From the NCBI GenBank assembly GCA_031769625.1, contig JAUIMM010000637.1, positions 2,881,001 through 2,945,000 on the forward strand: DNA of 64,000 nucleotides, in the 5' to 3' direction. The notes under the pieces were generated by a model. It had not been told where the DNA came from, did no database searches, and worked only from the letters and a program-made list of their open reading frames with translations. Position numbers and translations under genes: made by a program. How positions within the stretch are numbered: the stretch's first letter is position 1; the number at the start of each line of letters is the position of its first letter. Of this stretch, positions 44,355 to 56,383 are shown piece by piece. The stretch comes from Taudactylus pleione. Its lineage: Eukaryota; Chordata; Amphibia; Anura; Myobatrachidae.

Positions 44355-45911
44355 CTTTAACCAGACAGACGCACGCTTGTCGCTGCTGCTTTGAGGATTC
44401 AAGTGCGGCTACAGCCCACACAATTCACAAAGACAGAAAAAAAAAAAGAATATTTTTATTGTTTGTGGAGCACACTTTGAGGGTTACACCACCCTTTAAC
44501 AGACAGACGCACGCTTGTCGCTGCTGCTTTGAGGATGCAAGTGCGGCTACAGCCCACACAATTCACAAAGACAGAAAAAAAGAAGAAGAATATTTTAATT
44601 GTTTGTGTAGAACACTTTGAGGTGTCACCACCCTTTAACAGACAGACGCACGCTTGTCGCTGCTGCTTTAAGGATGCAGGTGCGGCTACAGCCCACACAT
44701 TTCACAAAGGACCGAAAAAAAAAAGAACAATATTTTAATTGTTTGTGTAGAACACTTTGAGGTGTCATCACCCTTTAACAGACAGACGCACGCTTGTCGC
44801 TGCTGCTTAAGGATGCAGGTGCGGCTACAGCCCACACAATTCACATAGACAGAAAAAAAAAGACAATATTTTAATTGTTTGTGTAGCACACTTTGAGGGT
44901 GTCACCACCCTTTAACAGACAGACGCACGCTTGTCGCTGCTGCTTTAAGGATGCAGGTGCGGCTACAGCCCACACAATTCACAAAGACAGAAAAAAGAAC
45001 AATATTTTAATTGTTTGTGTAGCACACTTTGAGGGTGTCACCACCCTTTAACAGACAGACGCACGCTTGTCGCTGCTGCTTTGAGGATGCAAGTGTGGCT
45101 ACATCGCACACAAGTCACAAACACATTAAAAATATAGTTTTTTATTTTTTGGAACACTTTGAGAGTTACACCACCCTTTAACAGACAGACGCACGCTTGT
45201 CGCTGCTGCTTTAAGGATGCAGGTGCGGCTACAGCCCACACATTTCACAAAGACCGAAAAAAAAAGAACAATATTTTAATTGTTTGTGTAGAACACTTTG
45301 AGGGTGTCACCACCCTTTAACAGACAGACGCACGCTTGTCGCTGCTGCTTTAAGGATGCAGGTGCGGCTACAGCCCACACATTTCACAAAGACCAAAAAA
45401 AAAAGAACAATATTTTAATTGTTTGTGTAGCACACTTTGAGGGTGTCACCACCCTTTAACAGACAGACGCACGCTTGTCGCTGCTGCTTTAAGGATGCAG
45501 GTGCGGCTACAGCCCACACAATTCACAAAGACAGAAAAAAGAACAATATTTTAATTGTTTGTGTAGCACACTTTGAGGGTGTCACCACCCTTTAACAGAC
45601 AGACGCACGCTTGTCGCTGCTGCTTTAAGGATGCAGGTGCGGCTACAGCCCACACAATTCACAAAGACAGAAAAAAGAACAATATTTTAATTGTTTGTGT
45701 AGCACACTTTGAGGGTGTCACCACCCTTTAACAGACAGACGCACGCTTGTCGCTGCTGCTTTAAGGATGCAGGTGCGGCTACAGCCCACACAATTCACAA
45801 AGACAGAAAAAAAAAGAACAATATTTTAATTGTTTGTGTAGCACACTTTGAGGGTGTCACCACCCTTTAACAGACAGACGCACGCTTGTCGCTGCTGCTT
45901 TGAGGATGCAG
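44355..45911. repeat. E3 array 2, about 12 units
   Basis: Units of about 115-145 bp carry cgcacgcttgtcgctgctgc and gtgcggctacagcc. One unit at 45085-45170 is of the other subtype (catcgcacacaagtcac), as in E1. Confidence 0.95.
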
Positions 45912-46241
45912 GTGGAATCTAGACGGGATTTGGAACCGAGGACACACTACCTCCATCAATTGTCTAAATCCCACTGCACTAATGTCGGATACCGGACGCA
46001 CGTCTAACACCAACATAGCAGTCAAGGCCTCAGTTATACGTTTTGCTTCAGGATGACTGCTGTCGTACTTCATCCTCATCGCTAGGGACTGTTGGAGGGT
46101 CAATTGTTTAGTAAAAGTAGTGATGTTCCTACTTCCTCTCTGGGATGATGAACAACTCCCAGCAGCAGCAACAGCACTAGGAGGAAGAGGTTCTTGATCT
46201 TTCCCTATTTTATTTTTATCGGAGAAAGTTTGGTCCTCCAT
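45912..46241 (-). pseudogene. hAT transposase N-terminal fragment in E3
   Basis: It starts MEDQTFSDKNKIGKDQEP at 46241, with the same jump to VAAAGSCSSSQRGS and end at QIPSRFH as in E1 and E2. Confidence 0.9.
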
Positions 46242-46439
46242 TTATGTTATATTGATATATATACGTGCGGCTAAAGCGCACACAAACACAGAAAATATAA
46301 TTTTATTTTTGCTGGAGAGTAGTGCACTTTGTGGGTTACACCACCCTTTAAGAAATGAGCCAGCCGGCTCTTTACTTATGGGACACAGGCGCACGCTTGG
46401 CGCTGCTCCTTTGTTGATGCACGTGCAGCCACAGTGCAC

Positions 46440-47265
46440 ACAATTCACAAACACAGAAAATAATTTTTTTTTTGGTTTGGACTGGAGTGTACTTTCGGGG
46501 GTTACAGCACCCTTAACGGTCAAGCCAGCCGGCCCTTTACTTATGACACAGGCGCACGCTTGGCACTACTTTGTTGATGCACGTGCGGCTACTGTGCACA
46601 CAATTCACAAACACAGAAAATATTTTTTTTTTAGGTTTGGACTGGAGTGTACTTTCGGGGGTTACAGCACCCTTAACGGTCAAGCCAGCCGGCCCTTTAC
46701 TTATGACACAGGCGCACGCTTGGCACTACTTTGTTGATGCACGTGCGGCTACTGCGCACACAATTCACAAACACAGAAAATAATTTTTTTTTGGTTTGGA
46801 CTGGAGTGTACTTTCGGGGGTTACAGCACCCTTTAACGGTCAAGCCAGCCGGCCCTTTACTTATGACACAGGCGCACGCTTGGCACTACTTTGTTGATGC
46901 ACGTGCGGCTACTGCGCACACAATTCACAAACACAGAAAATAATTTTTTTTTTGGTTTGGACTGGAGTGTACTTTCGGGGGTTACAGCACCCTTAACGGT
47001 CAAGCCAGCCGGCCCTTTACTTATGACACAGGCGCACGCTTGGCACTACTTTGTTGATGCACGTGCGGCTACTGCGCACACAATTCACAAACACAGAAAA
47101 TAATTTTTTTTTGGTTTGGACTGGAGTGTACTTTCGGGGGTTACAGCACCCTTTAACGGTCAAGCCAGCCGGCCCTTTACTTATGACACAGGCGCACGCT
47201 TGGCACTACTTTGTTGATGCACGTGCGGCTACTGCGCACACAATTCACAAACACAGAAAATATAT
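46440..47265. repeat. E3 array 1: 160-bp tandem repeat, about 5 copies
   Basis: The anchor gatgcacgtgcggctact recurs every 160 bp (46575, 46735, 46895, 47055, 47215). A variant unit stands next to the transposase start (46350-46440). Confidence 0.96.
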
Positions 47266-48046
47266 TATTTTTTTAGCACTTGGGGGGAGCACCCCTGATG
47301 GACAGAGCACCCCCTGGACAACACTACAGCACTCCTTTAGGACTGGGACACTGCACAGGACTTTGGAGTGGACACAGCCCCTATGGAGAACTGACTGCAC
47401 AACACAGTCCAGCCAGCCCCTATGGACTTTGAAGTAGTGGACACAGCCCCTATTAACAACAGCAGCACAGCACAACACAGCCAGCCCCTATGGACTTTGA
47501 AGTAGTGGACAACAGCAGCACTACACTACACTACACTACACAGCCCTAACTCCCACCCTCCCTCTTCACTGTCCACAGCCGAGTGAGAAAATGGCGCCGA
47601 CGCGGGTACCTTATATAGGATCCAAAACCCGCGAGACTCGGAAGGCGGGATGATGACGTTTTGCCTCGATTTCAGATCCGAGTCAGACGGGAAAAGTCGA
47701 GCCTGACTCGGATCGGACTCGGATCGGGGGGGCTCGGGGGGGTTTGGATTTCAGAAATCCGAACCCGCTCACCCCTAATTGCGATGCATACGCATGCGCA
47801 GATTAGCGACCATCGGCAATTGCGAACGGACTGCAGATACCGTCCGGGTCTGAATCAGGCCCATAGAGTGTAAGCTCCACTAGGGCAGGGACTGATGTGA
47901 ATGGGCGAATATTCTATGTACAGCATTGCGGAATATGTGTGCCTTATATAAATAACTGGTAATAAATAATAAATAATGTGCGTGTAAATGGCTCAGTCGC
48001 TAATCAGAAGGTATTTGCGGTAAAATTGTTGTTGTGGGGGAGATAT

Positions 48047-48433
48047 CATACCTTCCAACTATACCGATTTAGCCGGTACAGTACCGTTTTTAAAAGGTCT
48101 GTACCGGCAACAGGGGCTGTACCGTTTTGTACCGGTGGGGTGCAGTCTTCTGAATTCTTTAGCAGCGCTGCTGGGACACAGGACTCCAGCAGCGCTGCTG
48201 AGTGACAGGCGGCGCCGCTCCGTCCTCCCTGGTGGTCTGTAGTGCAGTCAGCACTGACGCTGACGTAATCACGCCAGCGCCGGTGATCAGAAGTCAGAGC
48301 CCAGCCAGTGCCAGCTGCCTCCAGCCCCCATGTACAGCCCCATGGACACGCCCCTTTAAATGTAACCATGCCCCCTTTTGAACGTGGCCACGCCCCTGTA
48401 CCGGGTTTTCTTTATGAAATGATGGAGGGTATG
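48047..48433. mobile_element. hAT-like MITE (CATACCTTCCAAC family)
   Basis: Ends cataccttccaactatacc and gatggagggtatg, with agatat directly outside both ends (48041-48046, 48434-48439). The interior repeats gtaccg and has a gcagcgctgctg palindrome twice. Confidence 0.75.
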
Positions 48434-48439
48434 AGATAT

Positions 48440-49141
48440 TTTCCTATGCACGGTAGACTTCCTGTCAGCCATCCTATAGCAGACCACCAAATTAGCCTCA
48501 TTTTGCACAAACTATCTGATAACAGAGGACAATAGCTTGCGCAGCATGTGTAAATTTAATGTAACACATCTTGAAGTCTGTCAAACGACTGCACATTCTA
48601 CAGACATTTCCTTGCTGATAGCATAGCTAGAGATATATTACATTTTCAGTTCTGCATGACTTATCTCTCTACCTGTAATGCAATCTTTGTCACACCCTCA
48701 GACCTGTGAGCATCCCCCTTCCCATTTCCTACCTTTAGGATAGAGCTGTGTCGCTGCAGGAGACAGTGTCAGTCTGGACTGGAGTGCTGAGCGGACGTGA
48801 CATGCTAGACAGCCCTATCTGGTACTCCTCACATGCTGATTGGGTCATTGCTAAGGAGAATTCCCATAGCAACATTGAGGACTGTCAGCAGCTGGGTTAC
48901 AGCAAGAAAGCTCTCTCCATTTCCTGCCTGTATTCCCAGCATGGAAGCTGCAGCGAGGAAATGCATTTGCTCAGACATGACACTGACTGGGGCGATACTG
49001 TCTGCCGGAGGACAGCTTAACCTGAATCTGCAGGGTGTTTAAGAGGGTCTCTAGCTTCATTCACACACGTAAACACTCCATACGGCTAGTGGTACATGGT
49101 ATATAGCAATAATCTGAAATATACAGGGAAAAACAACGGAT
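48440..49141. other. Apparently unique stretch with an uncharacterised open frame
   Basis: No repeat family is recognised. 48748-49020 (+) is open for 90 codons (ETVSVWTGVLSGRDMLDS, ending GDTVCRRTA) but has no ATG at its start and no similarity I recognise. gttgctatgggaatt on the minus strand near 48860-48874 resembles an RFX/X-box half. It could be a promoter or a non-coding exon of a nearby gene; this is speculative. Confidence 0.25.
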
Positions 49142-49144
49142 TCA

Positions 49145-49737
49145 GGGCCTGATTCAGAGCCGCTCGTAAGCGGCCGCTCGTTCGCTCCGAGCGATGTTCG
49201 CACATTTGCGCATGCGTATGGGTCGTAATGCGCATGCGCCAACCAGTCAGTGCGATCGGCAATTGAGCGCTCGCCAAATAGCGAGTGTCTGCTAATTTGA
49301 GTGACAGGATAAGGCGTTTGTGGGTGGTAACAGGGGAAGGTGCTTGAAAACGGGGAGTGGTGATCCGAACGCAGACGTGCCAAACGGTCAAAACGGGCGT
49401 TTTAAGGGTGTGCATAATTAACAAAGCAGCATCATCGACCACGTCACTTGGTTGTTTCTTGGCCTGAACTGCTCGCATGATTGCGGTAGGAAAATCCAAT
49501 CACGAGCACTGCGAGCAGTTCAGACGCCTTTCGATGTACTCGATTAATCAAATAAATAGCGGAGATGAAGTAGGATGCGAGCGGCCAGGGGCGTCTTTAC
49601 AAAATAGCGAGCGCATGTTTCGTTCGCTCGCTCAGACATAGAGGCGTCAACAGACCGCAAAGAGCGAGTGCTCAATTTAAATAGCCGGCCCCTTTTTCTG
49701 AACGAGCGCAAACAGCGTCCGGCTCTGAATCAGGCCC
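49145..49737. mobile_element. Harbinger-like MITE, TSD TCA
   Basis: Ends gggcctgattcagagccg and cggctctgaatcaggccc, TCA on both sides (49142-49144, 49738-49740). About 593 bp, close to 52759-53356 and 14081-14630 but inverted relative to them. Confidence 0.92.
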
Positions 49738-49740
49738 TCA

Positions 49741-50266
49741 ATCCGGAGCCACAAACATAGAATTAAAATCACAATTGTGGCTTTACAACTGCTCTAGAAC
49801 TACAACTCACAACATGACTTGTCAGCCATTGTATGAGATAGAAATATTCTTGATAGATGCATAGTTAGATACTATTGTAAATCATTATTATGCTTATAAA
49901 GCGCCAATATGCTGTACTATTAGGTGATCATGATACAAAGAAATGACAGAAGCTAAAGACGGCTCTGACCAAAGGAGCGTACAATCTAAGTTGTGAGAAC
50001 AATTGATACATGAGGTAACAGAACAATAATTGTAGCAGTGTGGCCAGGGTTGTAAGTAGAGGTTTGTGAGTGTAGGGCTCTGTGGCCGACACTGTCCCTG
50101 CATCTGGCTAGCAGGGAGCCGCAGCCGGTGTCACTTCTGTTGGACTCTCCAGACAAGCAGCCGGCAGCCTGCATAATACCCCAGAGCATCTTGAGGATGA
50201 TCCGGTGGTCCTACTGTCATAATTGCCTACTCTCCTTGAAGGTGCGGGAGGCACCAGTATGGATAC
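49741..50266. other. Unassigned, with repeat scraps
   Basis: 49880-49990 (cttataaagcgccaatatg, gagcgtacaatctaag) resembles a common frog interspersed repeat. 50225-50260 (ctactctccttgaaggtgcg) looks like another repeat end. No gene is seen. Confidence 0.35.
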
Positions 50267-50869
50267 GGGACCTTATTCAGACCCGTTCGCTAAGGTGCGA
50301 TCGCTCGCTGCCAGGGCGATTGTTGCTCAGTGCGCATGCATTTAATTCGCAGTGCGCGTACACAAGCCAGTCTTAGCGATGGGGAATCGTGCGCTCGTAG
50401 CACACAGACCGACCGCTACTTTGAGTGACAGATAGTGCCATTTGTGGGTGGTAACAGGGGAAGGTGCTTGTGAACGGGGGAGTGGAGTTGCGGACGCAGG
50501 CGTGTCAGGCCGCCAAAACGCTGTTTAAAGGGCGTGCATAATTAGCAAAGTAGCGTCATTGTACACGTCACCTGCATGTATTGCATCCAGCACTGATCGC
50601 AGTGCTTGCGGCGGGGAAAGGCAACCCCAAGGGCAGCGAGCAGCTCCGATGGCTCTTAATGTTACCGATTAATCAAACAATTCCAGGAGATTAACGTGTG
50701 TTGCGAGGGGAAAGGAGGCGTCTTAATACACTTGCAAGCGCTCAGTGCCATAGCTCGCTAAGACATAGAAGGCGTCCTTACGCCACGCAATGCGAGCATT
50801 TAATTTAAATATCTGGCCCCTTTTTGGCAGCGAACGGCCGCATCTTGCGAGCAGGTCTGAATGAGCTCC
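50267..50869. mobile_element. Harbinger-like MITE, diverged
   Basis: Ends gggaccttattcagaccc and caggtctgaatgagctcc, with the family interior ggtaacaggggaaggtgctt and gggcgtgcataattag. The target duplication is not clear. Confidence 0.8.
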
Positions 50870-51529
50870 ACTGTCCTTACCGGTGTTGGTGGCCCTGCTC
50901 CTTGGCATGACGGCATGCGGTCGGAGACGTGGCTGGCTTAGGGCGCCATAAATCCCTGTTAAGTCTGTGTGTGTAGCTGCTGTAAGACATTATCAGCCAC
51001 TATTAATGAGGCAGCAGGTTGGAATTAGAAGAGACCGTAGAAGGCAGAGACATGGAGCATTAACCAGTCACTGTAGAAATATTAACACTCAATATCCTTC
51101 GCCATTTATCTTACCTAATCTTCTTTCCTCGATGCATGGGCTCTCCTGCGGTGATTTTTATTTTCTCCCTGGGGTTGGGACACGAAGCCTAGCCTCGCCC
51201 TCTGACACAACTCCGTCCCCACGTCTAATTTGCCTGCTGCCCTGTGAGCAATAGAGCAGGGATGACCATCTGTGGGCAAAACCATTCATGTTTCCCTGTC
51301 GATATACCATCGAGGTTAACCGCCAATGGTGCCATCAATGGTGACCTTCGATGGTTGACCCACCAATGGCCATTCCTAGGCTGTTCCATTGAGGTAAGTT
51401 GACTAACACCAGCTGCTAGCCAATGGAGCCAAGCTCTGAAAAGGTAAGCTTTCAGAGCTTGTTAAATAGCCCCAGTAAAGTTCTAATTATAGAAAGCTGT
51501 TGTGAGTGCTGGTATTCGGAAAGAGCTTT
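50870..51529. other. Unassigned
   Basis: No coding similarity. 51290-51400 has several ATCGATGG/ACCATCGA-like inverted words, perhaps a MITE remnant. Confidence 0.3.
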
Positions 51530-51946
51530 GGGCCTGATTCAGACCCGCTCGCAGCCGCTGGTCGCTCGCGTGGTCTGTGCGTGTTTTTTTTTTTTTCTCC
51601 GGCCGCTCGCAAAGCTGTGGGAGACCACCCAGAGCTTGTGTGAGTGGCCTGGAGCCTGTCGCGATAATCGTGACCATCGGCCTTGCAACAAGACCTTGTG
51701 GTAGGGTCCAGTTGTGATGTCAGTAGGTCCTCCCTCAAACGCCACCCCCTACACGCCTACAAAACGGAGCGAGCTGTCACTCACCATCGACAGCTGCCCC
51801 ATCTTGTAGTGAGCCCCGTAGTGACTGAACTTCAGTGGCTCGACGGGGCTCGCGCATGCGCACGCTGGACGCGGCGCATGCGCAGATCACAAACATCTAG
51901 CCACTTGCGAGCGCATTGCGCTCGCGAGCGGTTCTGAATCAGGCCC
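51530..51946. mobile_element. Harbinger-like MITE, hairpin-rich subfamily
   Basis: Ends gggcctgattcagaccc and cggttctgaatcaggccc. The interior matches 22218-22721 and 26104-26609 (gagctgtcactcaccatcga region, gcatgcgcacgc). Confidence 0.82.
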
Positions 51947-52540
51947 TGTATCTCTTTGTTAAACAGCGGGGAAAATTAATTCTGTTCTTAAACATCGGAG
52001 AAACAGCCATTTCCGAAAGATAATTAATAAACCCCTGAGATGGATAGGCAGAGTAGAAGTAGAATCAGTGATTCACCTGGGCGTCAGAGGTAGGGCATGA
52101 TACTAAAGCAAAAAAGTATGGCCCTCCAGACAGGGACATAAATACAGAAGACAATGGAAGGCGAGTGCTATCACTGAAAGGGGCTCACTGACCTCCTCCA
52201 GTGCTCCAGGTTCTGCGTTATGCTTCCAGGGAAATAAGCAGGGAGCCCAGGGGCATGGGCCGCAGTCCTCTCACTCTCAAGCTGGCCACAGACCTAGCGA
52301 TGTGCTCACGATCCGACATTGTGTACGATTTGGCGTGAACTCTCCACAGGGTTCTCAAGTGGAGTCTGGTCTCTATGGACAGATCTCTAGCAAGGAAACC
52401 GCATCAATCTGCATAATAGGGGCAGGGCAGAGGCTGGAGTGCATGGCCCCTCCCTCCTTTGCTGATCCTTCCCCCTGACACATGGTGCCTGCTTCCTCTG
52501 CTATTGCTGTGGGAGAAGCAAAGAGCAAGAACGGAAGACC
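51947..52540. other. Unassigned
   Basis: No coding similarity or repeat family is recognised. Confidence 0.3.
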
Positions 52541-52554
52541 CTGATCAACAACAC

Positions 52555-53605
52555 CTACTGTTTGAGTGCTGTGGTGTTGGTAGTTAATTGAGGAGTGTGT
52601 ATCTGGGTGCTGCTGCTTGGGTGTTGGCAGTGAATGCAGGAGGAGATAATGTGTGTGTCTGGGTGCTGCTAAGATTTTAGTAGTGAATGCACAGGGGTGG
52701 GGAGATTGTGTCTGGGTGGTACTGTGGTATTAGTAGGGAAAGCAGGGGGGGGGAATCAGGGTCTGATTCAGAGCTGGACGCTATTTGCGCTCGCTCGTTC
52801 ATAAAAAGGGGCAGGCTATTTAAATTGACCGTTCGCTCTTTGCGGTCTGTTGACGCCTCCATGTCTGAACGAGCGAACAAAACATGCGGTCGTAATTTTG
52901 AAAAAACGCCCCCTGGTCGCTCACATCATATGTCATGTCCGCTATTTATTAGATTAATCGAGTACATCGAAAGGCGTATGAACTGCTCGCTATTCTTGTG
53001 GTTGCATTTTCCTACCGCAATCATGCGAGCAGTTCTGGCTAAAAGACACTCCACTGACGTGGTCGATGACGCTGCTTTGTTAATTATGCACACCCTTAAA
53101 ACGCCCGTTTTGACCTTTAGGCACGCCTGCGTTCTGATCTCCACTCCCCGTTTTCAAGCACTTTCCCCTGTTACCACCCACATACGCCTCCTCCTGTCAC
53201 TCAAATTAGCAGGCATTCACTATTTTGCGAGGACACGATTTTCGGCCGCACTGACTGGTTCGCGCATGCGTACTAAAACCCATACGCATGCGCAGATGTG
53301 CGAACATCGCTCGGAGCGAACGAGCGGCCACTTACGAGCGGCTCTGAATCAGGCCCTGAGTGTCTGGGTGCTGCTGTGGAGTTAGTAGTGAATGCAAGGG
53401 AGGTGTCTGGGTGCTTCTACGGTGTTAGTAAATAATGCAGGGGAGAGAGTGTCTGTCTGGGTGCTGCTGGGGTGTGTTAGACTGCAAGGGTGAGACTGTG
53501 TCTTGGTGTTGCTAAGGTGAGGTGCTAGTGAATAAAGGGGAGAGGGTTTGTGTCTGGATCCTGCTTTAGTGCTGACAGTGAATGGAGGGGTGGGAGAGTG
53601 TGTGT
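52555..53605. repeat. Minisatellite, roughly 55-60-bp unit
   Basis: Imperfect units of the form gtgtctgggtgctgctg, then gtgttagtagtgaatgcagg recur on both sides of the nested MITE (52555-52758, 53357-53605). Unit length and sequence vary. Confidence 0.85.
52759..53356. mobile_element. Harbinger-like MITE inside the minisatellite
   Basis: Ends gggtctgattcagagctgg and gcggctctgaatcaggccc. The 598-bp interior matches 14081-14630 in orientation and 49145-49737 in reverse. Flanks TCA and TGA differ by one base. Confidence 0.9.
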
Positions 53606-53639
53606 CTGGTTGCAGGGCCAGTTCTAGACTAAGTGGTAG

Positions 53640-54840
53640 GAATTTCCTCTGGTGTCCTAACACACTCACAGTCCCCCTAGCCTCACACACACTCACTGCA
53701 CCCAAAGACTCACACACTCACTGCCCCCACGGCATCACACACAACCTGCGCCCATAGCCTCACACACGCACTCCCTGCCCCCTTATCCTCACACACACTC
53801 ATTGCCCCATAGCTTCACACACACTATCCCCATAGCCTCACTCACTGCACCATAGCCTCAGACACACTCTCTGCCACCCTTAGCCACACGTACATCCTGC
53901 CCCCATAGCCACAAACACACACTTACCTCTTAGCCACATGCACACTCACTGCCCCATATCCTCACACACACACTCACTGGCCCATAGCATCACACATACT
54001 AGCTGCCCCCATAGCCACATGCACACTCACTGCTCCATAGCCTCACACACTCACTAGCCTCATAGTCTCACACACATATTGTCCCCATAGCCTCATGCAC
54101 ACTGGTGTCCTAACACACTCACAGTCCCCATAGCCTCACACACACTCACTGCCCCCACGGCATCACACACAACCTGCGCCCATAGCCTCACACACTCACT
54201 CCCTGCCCCCTTATCCTCACACACACTTACCTCTTAGCCACATGCACACTCACTGCCCCATATCCTCACACACACACTCACTGGCCCATAGCCTCACACA
54301 TACTAGCTGCCCCCATAGCCACATGCACACTCACTGCCCCATAGCCTCACACACTCACTGCCCTCATAGCCTCACACACACTCACTGACCTCATAGTCTC
54401 ACACACATCCTGTCCCCATAGCCTCATGCACACTCACTGCCCCCATAGCCTCACACACACCCAGCCCCCATAGCCTAACACAATCAATGCCCCCAATGGC
54501 CTCACACACTTACTACCCCATAGCCTTACACTCACTGCTGCTATGACCTCACACACACTCACTGCCCCCATAACCACACACACTTAATGCCCCCATGGAT
54601 TCACACACTCATTGCCCCCATAGACTTACACTTACTGCCCCTATGGCCCCACATACACTCACTACCACATAGCTTCACACACAAGAACTGCCCCCATAGC
54701 CTCCCACACACACACTCACTGCTCCCATAGCCTCACATACACTCACTGCCCTCATAGCCTCACACACTCTACCCCATAACCTTGCACACACACACACTGC
54801 CCTTATAGCCTCACACACACTCACTGTGCCCATAGCCATG
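53640..54840. repeat. CA-rich minisatellite, about 26-30-bp unit
   Basis: Several dozen imperfect units of cctcacacacactcactgcc, then ccatag. A larger block (about 53645-53990 and 54105-54360) is itself repeated, from ctggtgtcctaacacactca onward. It follows gcagggccagttctagac (53605), a hAT-type MITE start. Confidence 0.9.
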
Positions 54841-54849
54841 TTGATTCCA

Positions 54850-55712
54850 AACCAGAGTAGGTTCATTGACTAAAACAGGATATACGTGATAGAAGATAAA
54901 CAGCAGTCAATACGATAAGGTAACAATCCCTTTTGTACTAAGTACTGTACAGCCATACAGCACTGTGAGACTTCAATACACAGAGGGCCTGATTCAGAGC
55001 CGGACGCTCTGACCAGAGCGCTCGCTCTGAATCAGGGCCCTCCTTCATGAAAATGGAGCGGCCTCCTGGCCGCTCGCATAGCTGTGGGTGACCACCCACA
55101 GCATATGCGAGCGGCCAAAAAGATGGTCGCAATGGTCTTGACCATCGCGACCATCGGACTTGCGACAGAGACCCTGCGGTAGGGTCTCCCTGCCACAAGC
55201 CCTGGAGTGATTTTGGCTCTATCAGAGCCAAAATCACTCCAACTGACACAACTAATGATGTCAGTGGGGCCGGCTTCAGACGGTAGGCGTTCCCATGGGA
55301 ACGCCTCCGTCTGGCCGCCACGCCCCGGCACGCCCACCAAAGGGGGCGTGCTGTCAATCAACATTGACAGCACGCCCCCTTTGATGCGAGACCCGGAGCG
55401 ATGGGAAGCCCGTCGCTCCCCGGGTCTCGCGCATGCGCACGACGGAGCTCCCTCCGTCGTGCGCATGCGCAGTTGGGAACATCGACCCACTTGCGAGCGT
55501 ACTGCCGCTCGCGAGTGGTCTGAATGACCCCCAGAGACAATATTTTGCACATGCAGATTCTTTTACAGAGCTGTGTACACAAGTCTTGCACCTGGAGTTT
55601 GGTTAGTGTGACCTTTAAGTCTGGTGACATGTGATGTTATTGAGGCTGATGAGTCATACACAATAACAATCAGTTAAGTGATAGAACATAGCCATTTAAC
55701 TACACATCAACA
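54850..55712 (-). repeat. Copia 3' LTR with nested MITE
   Basis: The LTR body is interrupted at AGA by the MITE 54985-55532. Without it the LTR is about 312 bp and aligns with 57660-57981. The exact outer edge is uncertain by about 10 bp. Confidence 0.85.
54985..55532. mobile_element. Multi-hairpin MITE, copy 3 (inverted), TSD AGA
   Basis: Ends gggcctgattcagagccgg and ggtctgaatgaccccc, with AGA on both sides (54982-54984, 55533-55535). It is the reverse complement of the series at 40411-40960, with the same order of hairpins. Confidence 0.88.
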
Positions 55713-55989
55713 CCCCTTTTTGCTTAGAGATGTCTCTTGTTACGAGTTCCTAAATATCTGAAACTTTCTTGAAATCTTCCTGTAATAAAACATAATAAAA
55801 GCATCAAGCTATAATAATAACAGACATAATTAATCATTACGTTACAGCCCACATTTATAACGAGATGCACTCAGCGCTTGTTATGTTAGTCCTTTAGAGA
55901 GTATATCGGCAATATTTTACGCATTCATGATATAGTTCGCAGTAATTAACTTATTCTCGACAACTTCTCTAACAAAATTATGTTTGATT

Positions 55990-56376
55990 GTGATAATACC
56001 GTTTGTGAGAGGTAACGGGGGAGTTGTTGGGGAAACGCAGGCGTGCCAGTGTATTTGAATGCTGTTACAGGGATGTGCATAAATTATCCACTGCAATGCC
56101 TTATGCAGCCTGAGGCCTCATAGCGTGCAATGAAGTTAGCAATTCCTGAGTAAGGTCAGGACTTGTGCAAGTGTGCGTGAGGCTGCGATGGTACTCGACT
56201 GTACCGAGGGTTTCGCAGTCCTGCTAAACATTCGAATGTGTGTAAGGTAAATTGGGCGTCCTTATGTTGTGCTATGGTGGCATAGCGATTGCAATGGATT
56301 AGCATACTATCGCAGTGAGACTGTGTGCATAATCGCTATTGCATTCGCAGTTACGATCCTTACTGAATCAGCCCCA
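55990..56376. mobile_element. Harbinger-like MITE, truncated
   Basis: The right end ttactgaatcagcccc and the interior gaggtaacgggggag and aacgcaggcgtgcc match the family. The left end is not visible. It lies in the Copia internal region. Confidence 0.65.
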
Positions 56377-56383
56377 AAGGGGC

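Larger units (their letters stand above)
43324..47777 (-). mobile_element. hAT element E3, array-filled, TSD attgcgat
   Basis: It runs from 47777 (taggggtgag end) to 43324 (taggggtgtg end) on the minus strand. The 8 bp attgcgat is present exactly on both sides (43316-43323, 47778-47785), which proves the element boundaries and hAT class. Same deletion junctions as E1 and E2, with about 5 units in array 1 and about 12 in array 2. Confidence 0.96.
42799..47862. mobile_element. Harbinger-like MITE inside the SINE, itself split by hAT E3; TSD ATA
   Basis: Ends gggcctgattcagacccgg and ccgggtctgaatcaggccc are perfect inverted repeats, with ATA on both sides (42796-42798, 47863-47865). Own sequence is 42799-43323 and 47786-47862, about 600 bp, with the ccactccccgtttttt and cctgttaccacccac blocks of the family. 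Confidence 0.9.
42565..47975 (+). mobile_element. tRNA-derived SINE, split by a nested MITE and hAT
   Basis: 42565-42798 holds a tRNA-like head: A box TGGTATAATGG and B-box-like GGTTCGATATCC (one extra base), followed by gtggagtttgtatattctcc and the ggtttcctcccacactcc body. The tail resumes at 47863 (atagagtgtaagctccacta) and ends in an AATAAATAATAAATAATG tail near 47975. Joined at ATA, the two halves read through. Pol III transcription from the head and LINE-borrowed copying are family knowledge. Confidence 0.87.

Noticed and set aside
53382..53717. Minus-strand 111-codon frame rich in S, P and T
   Set aside because: It reads through minisatellite units; composition follows the repeat.
53640..54840. 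CRISPR-like array of about 28-bp repeats
   Set aside because: Units are directly adjacent with no spacers, low complexity and variable; it is a minisatellite.
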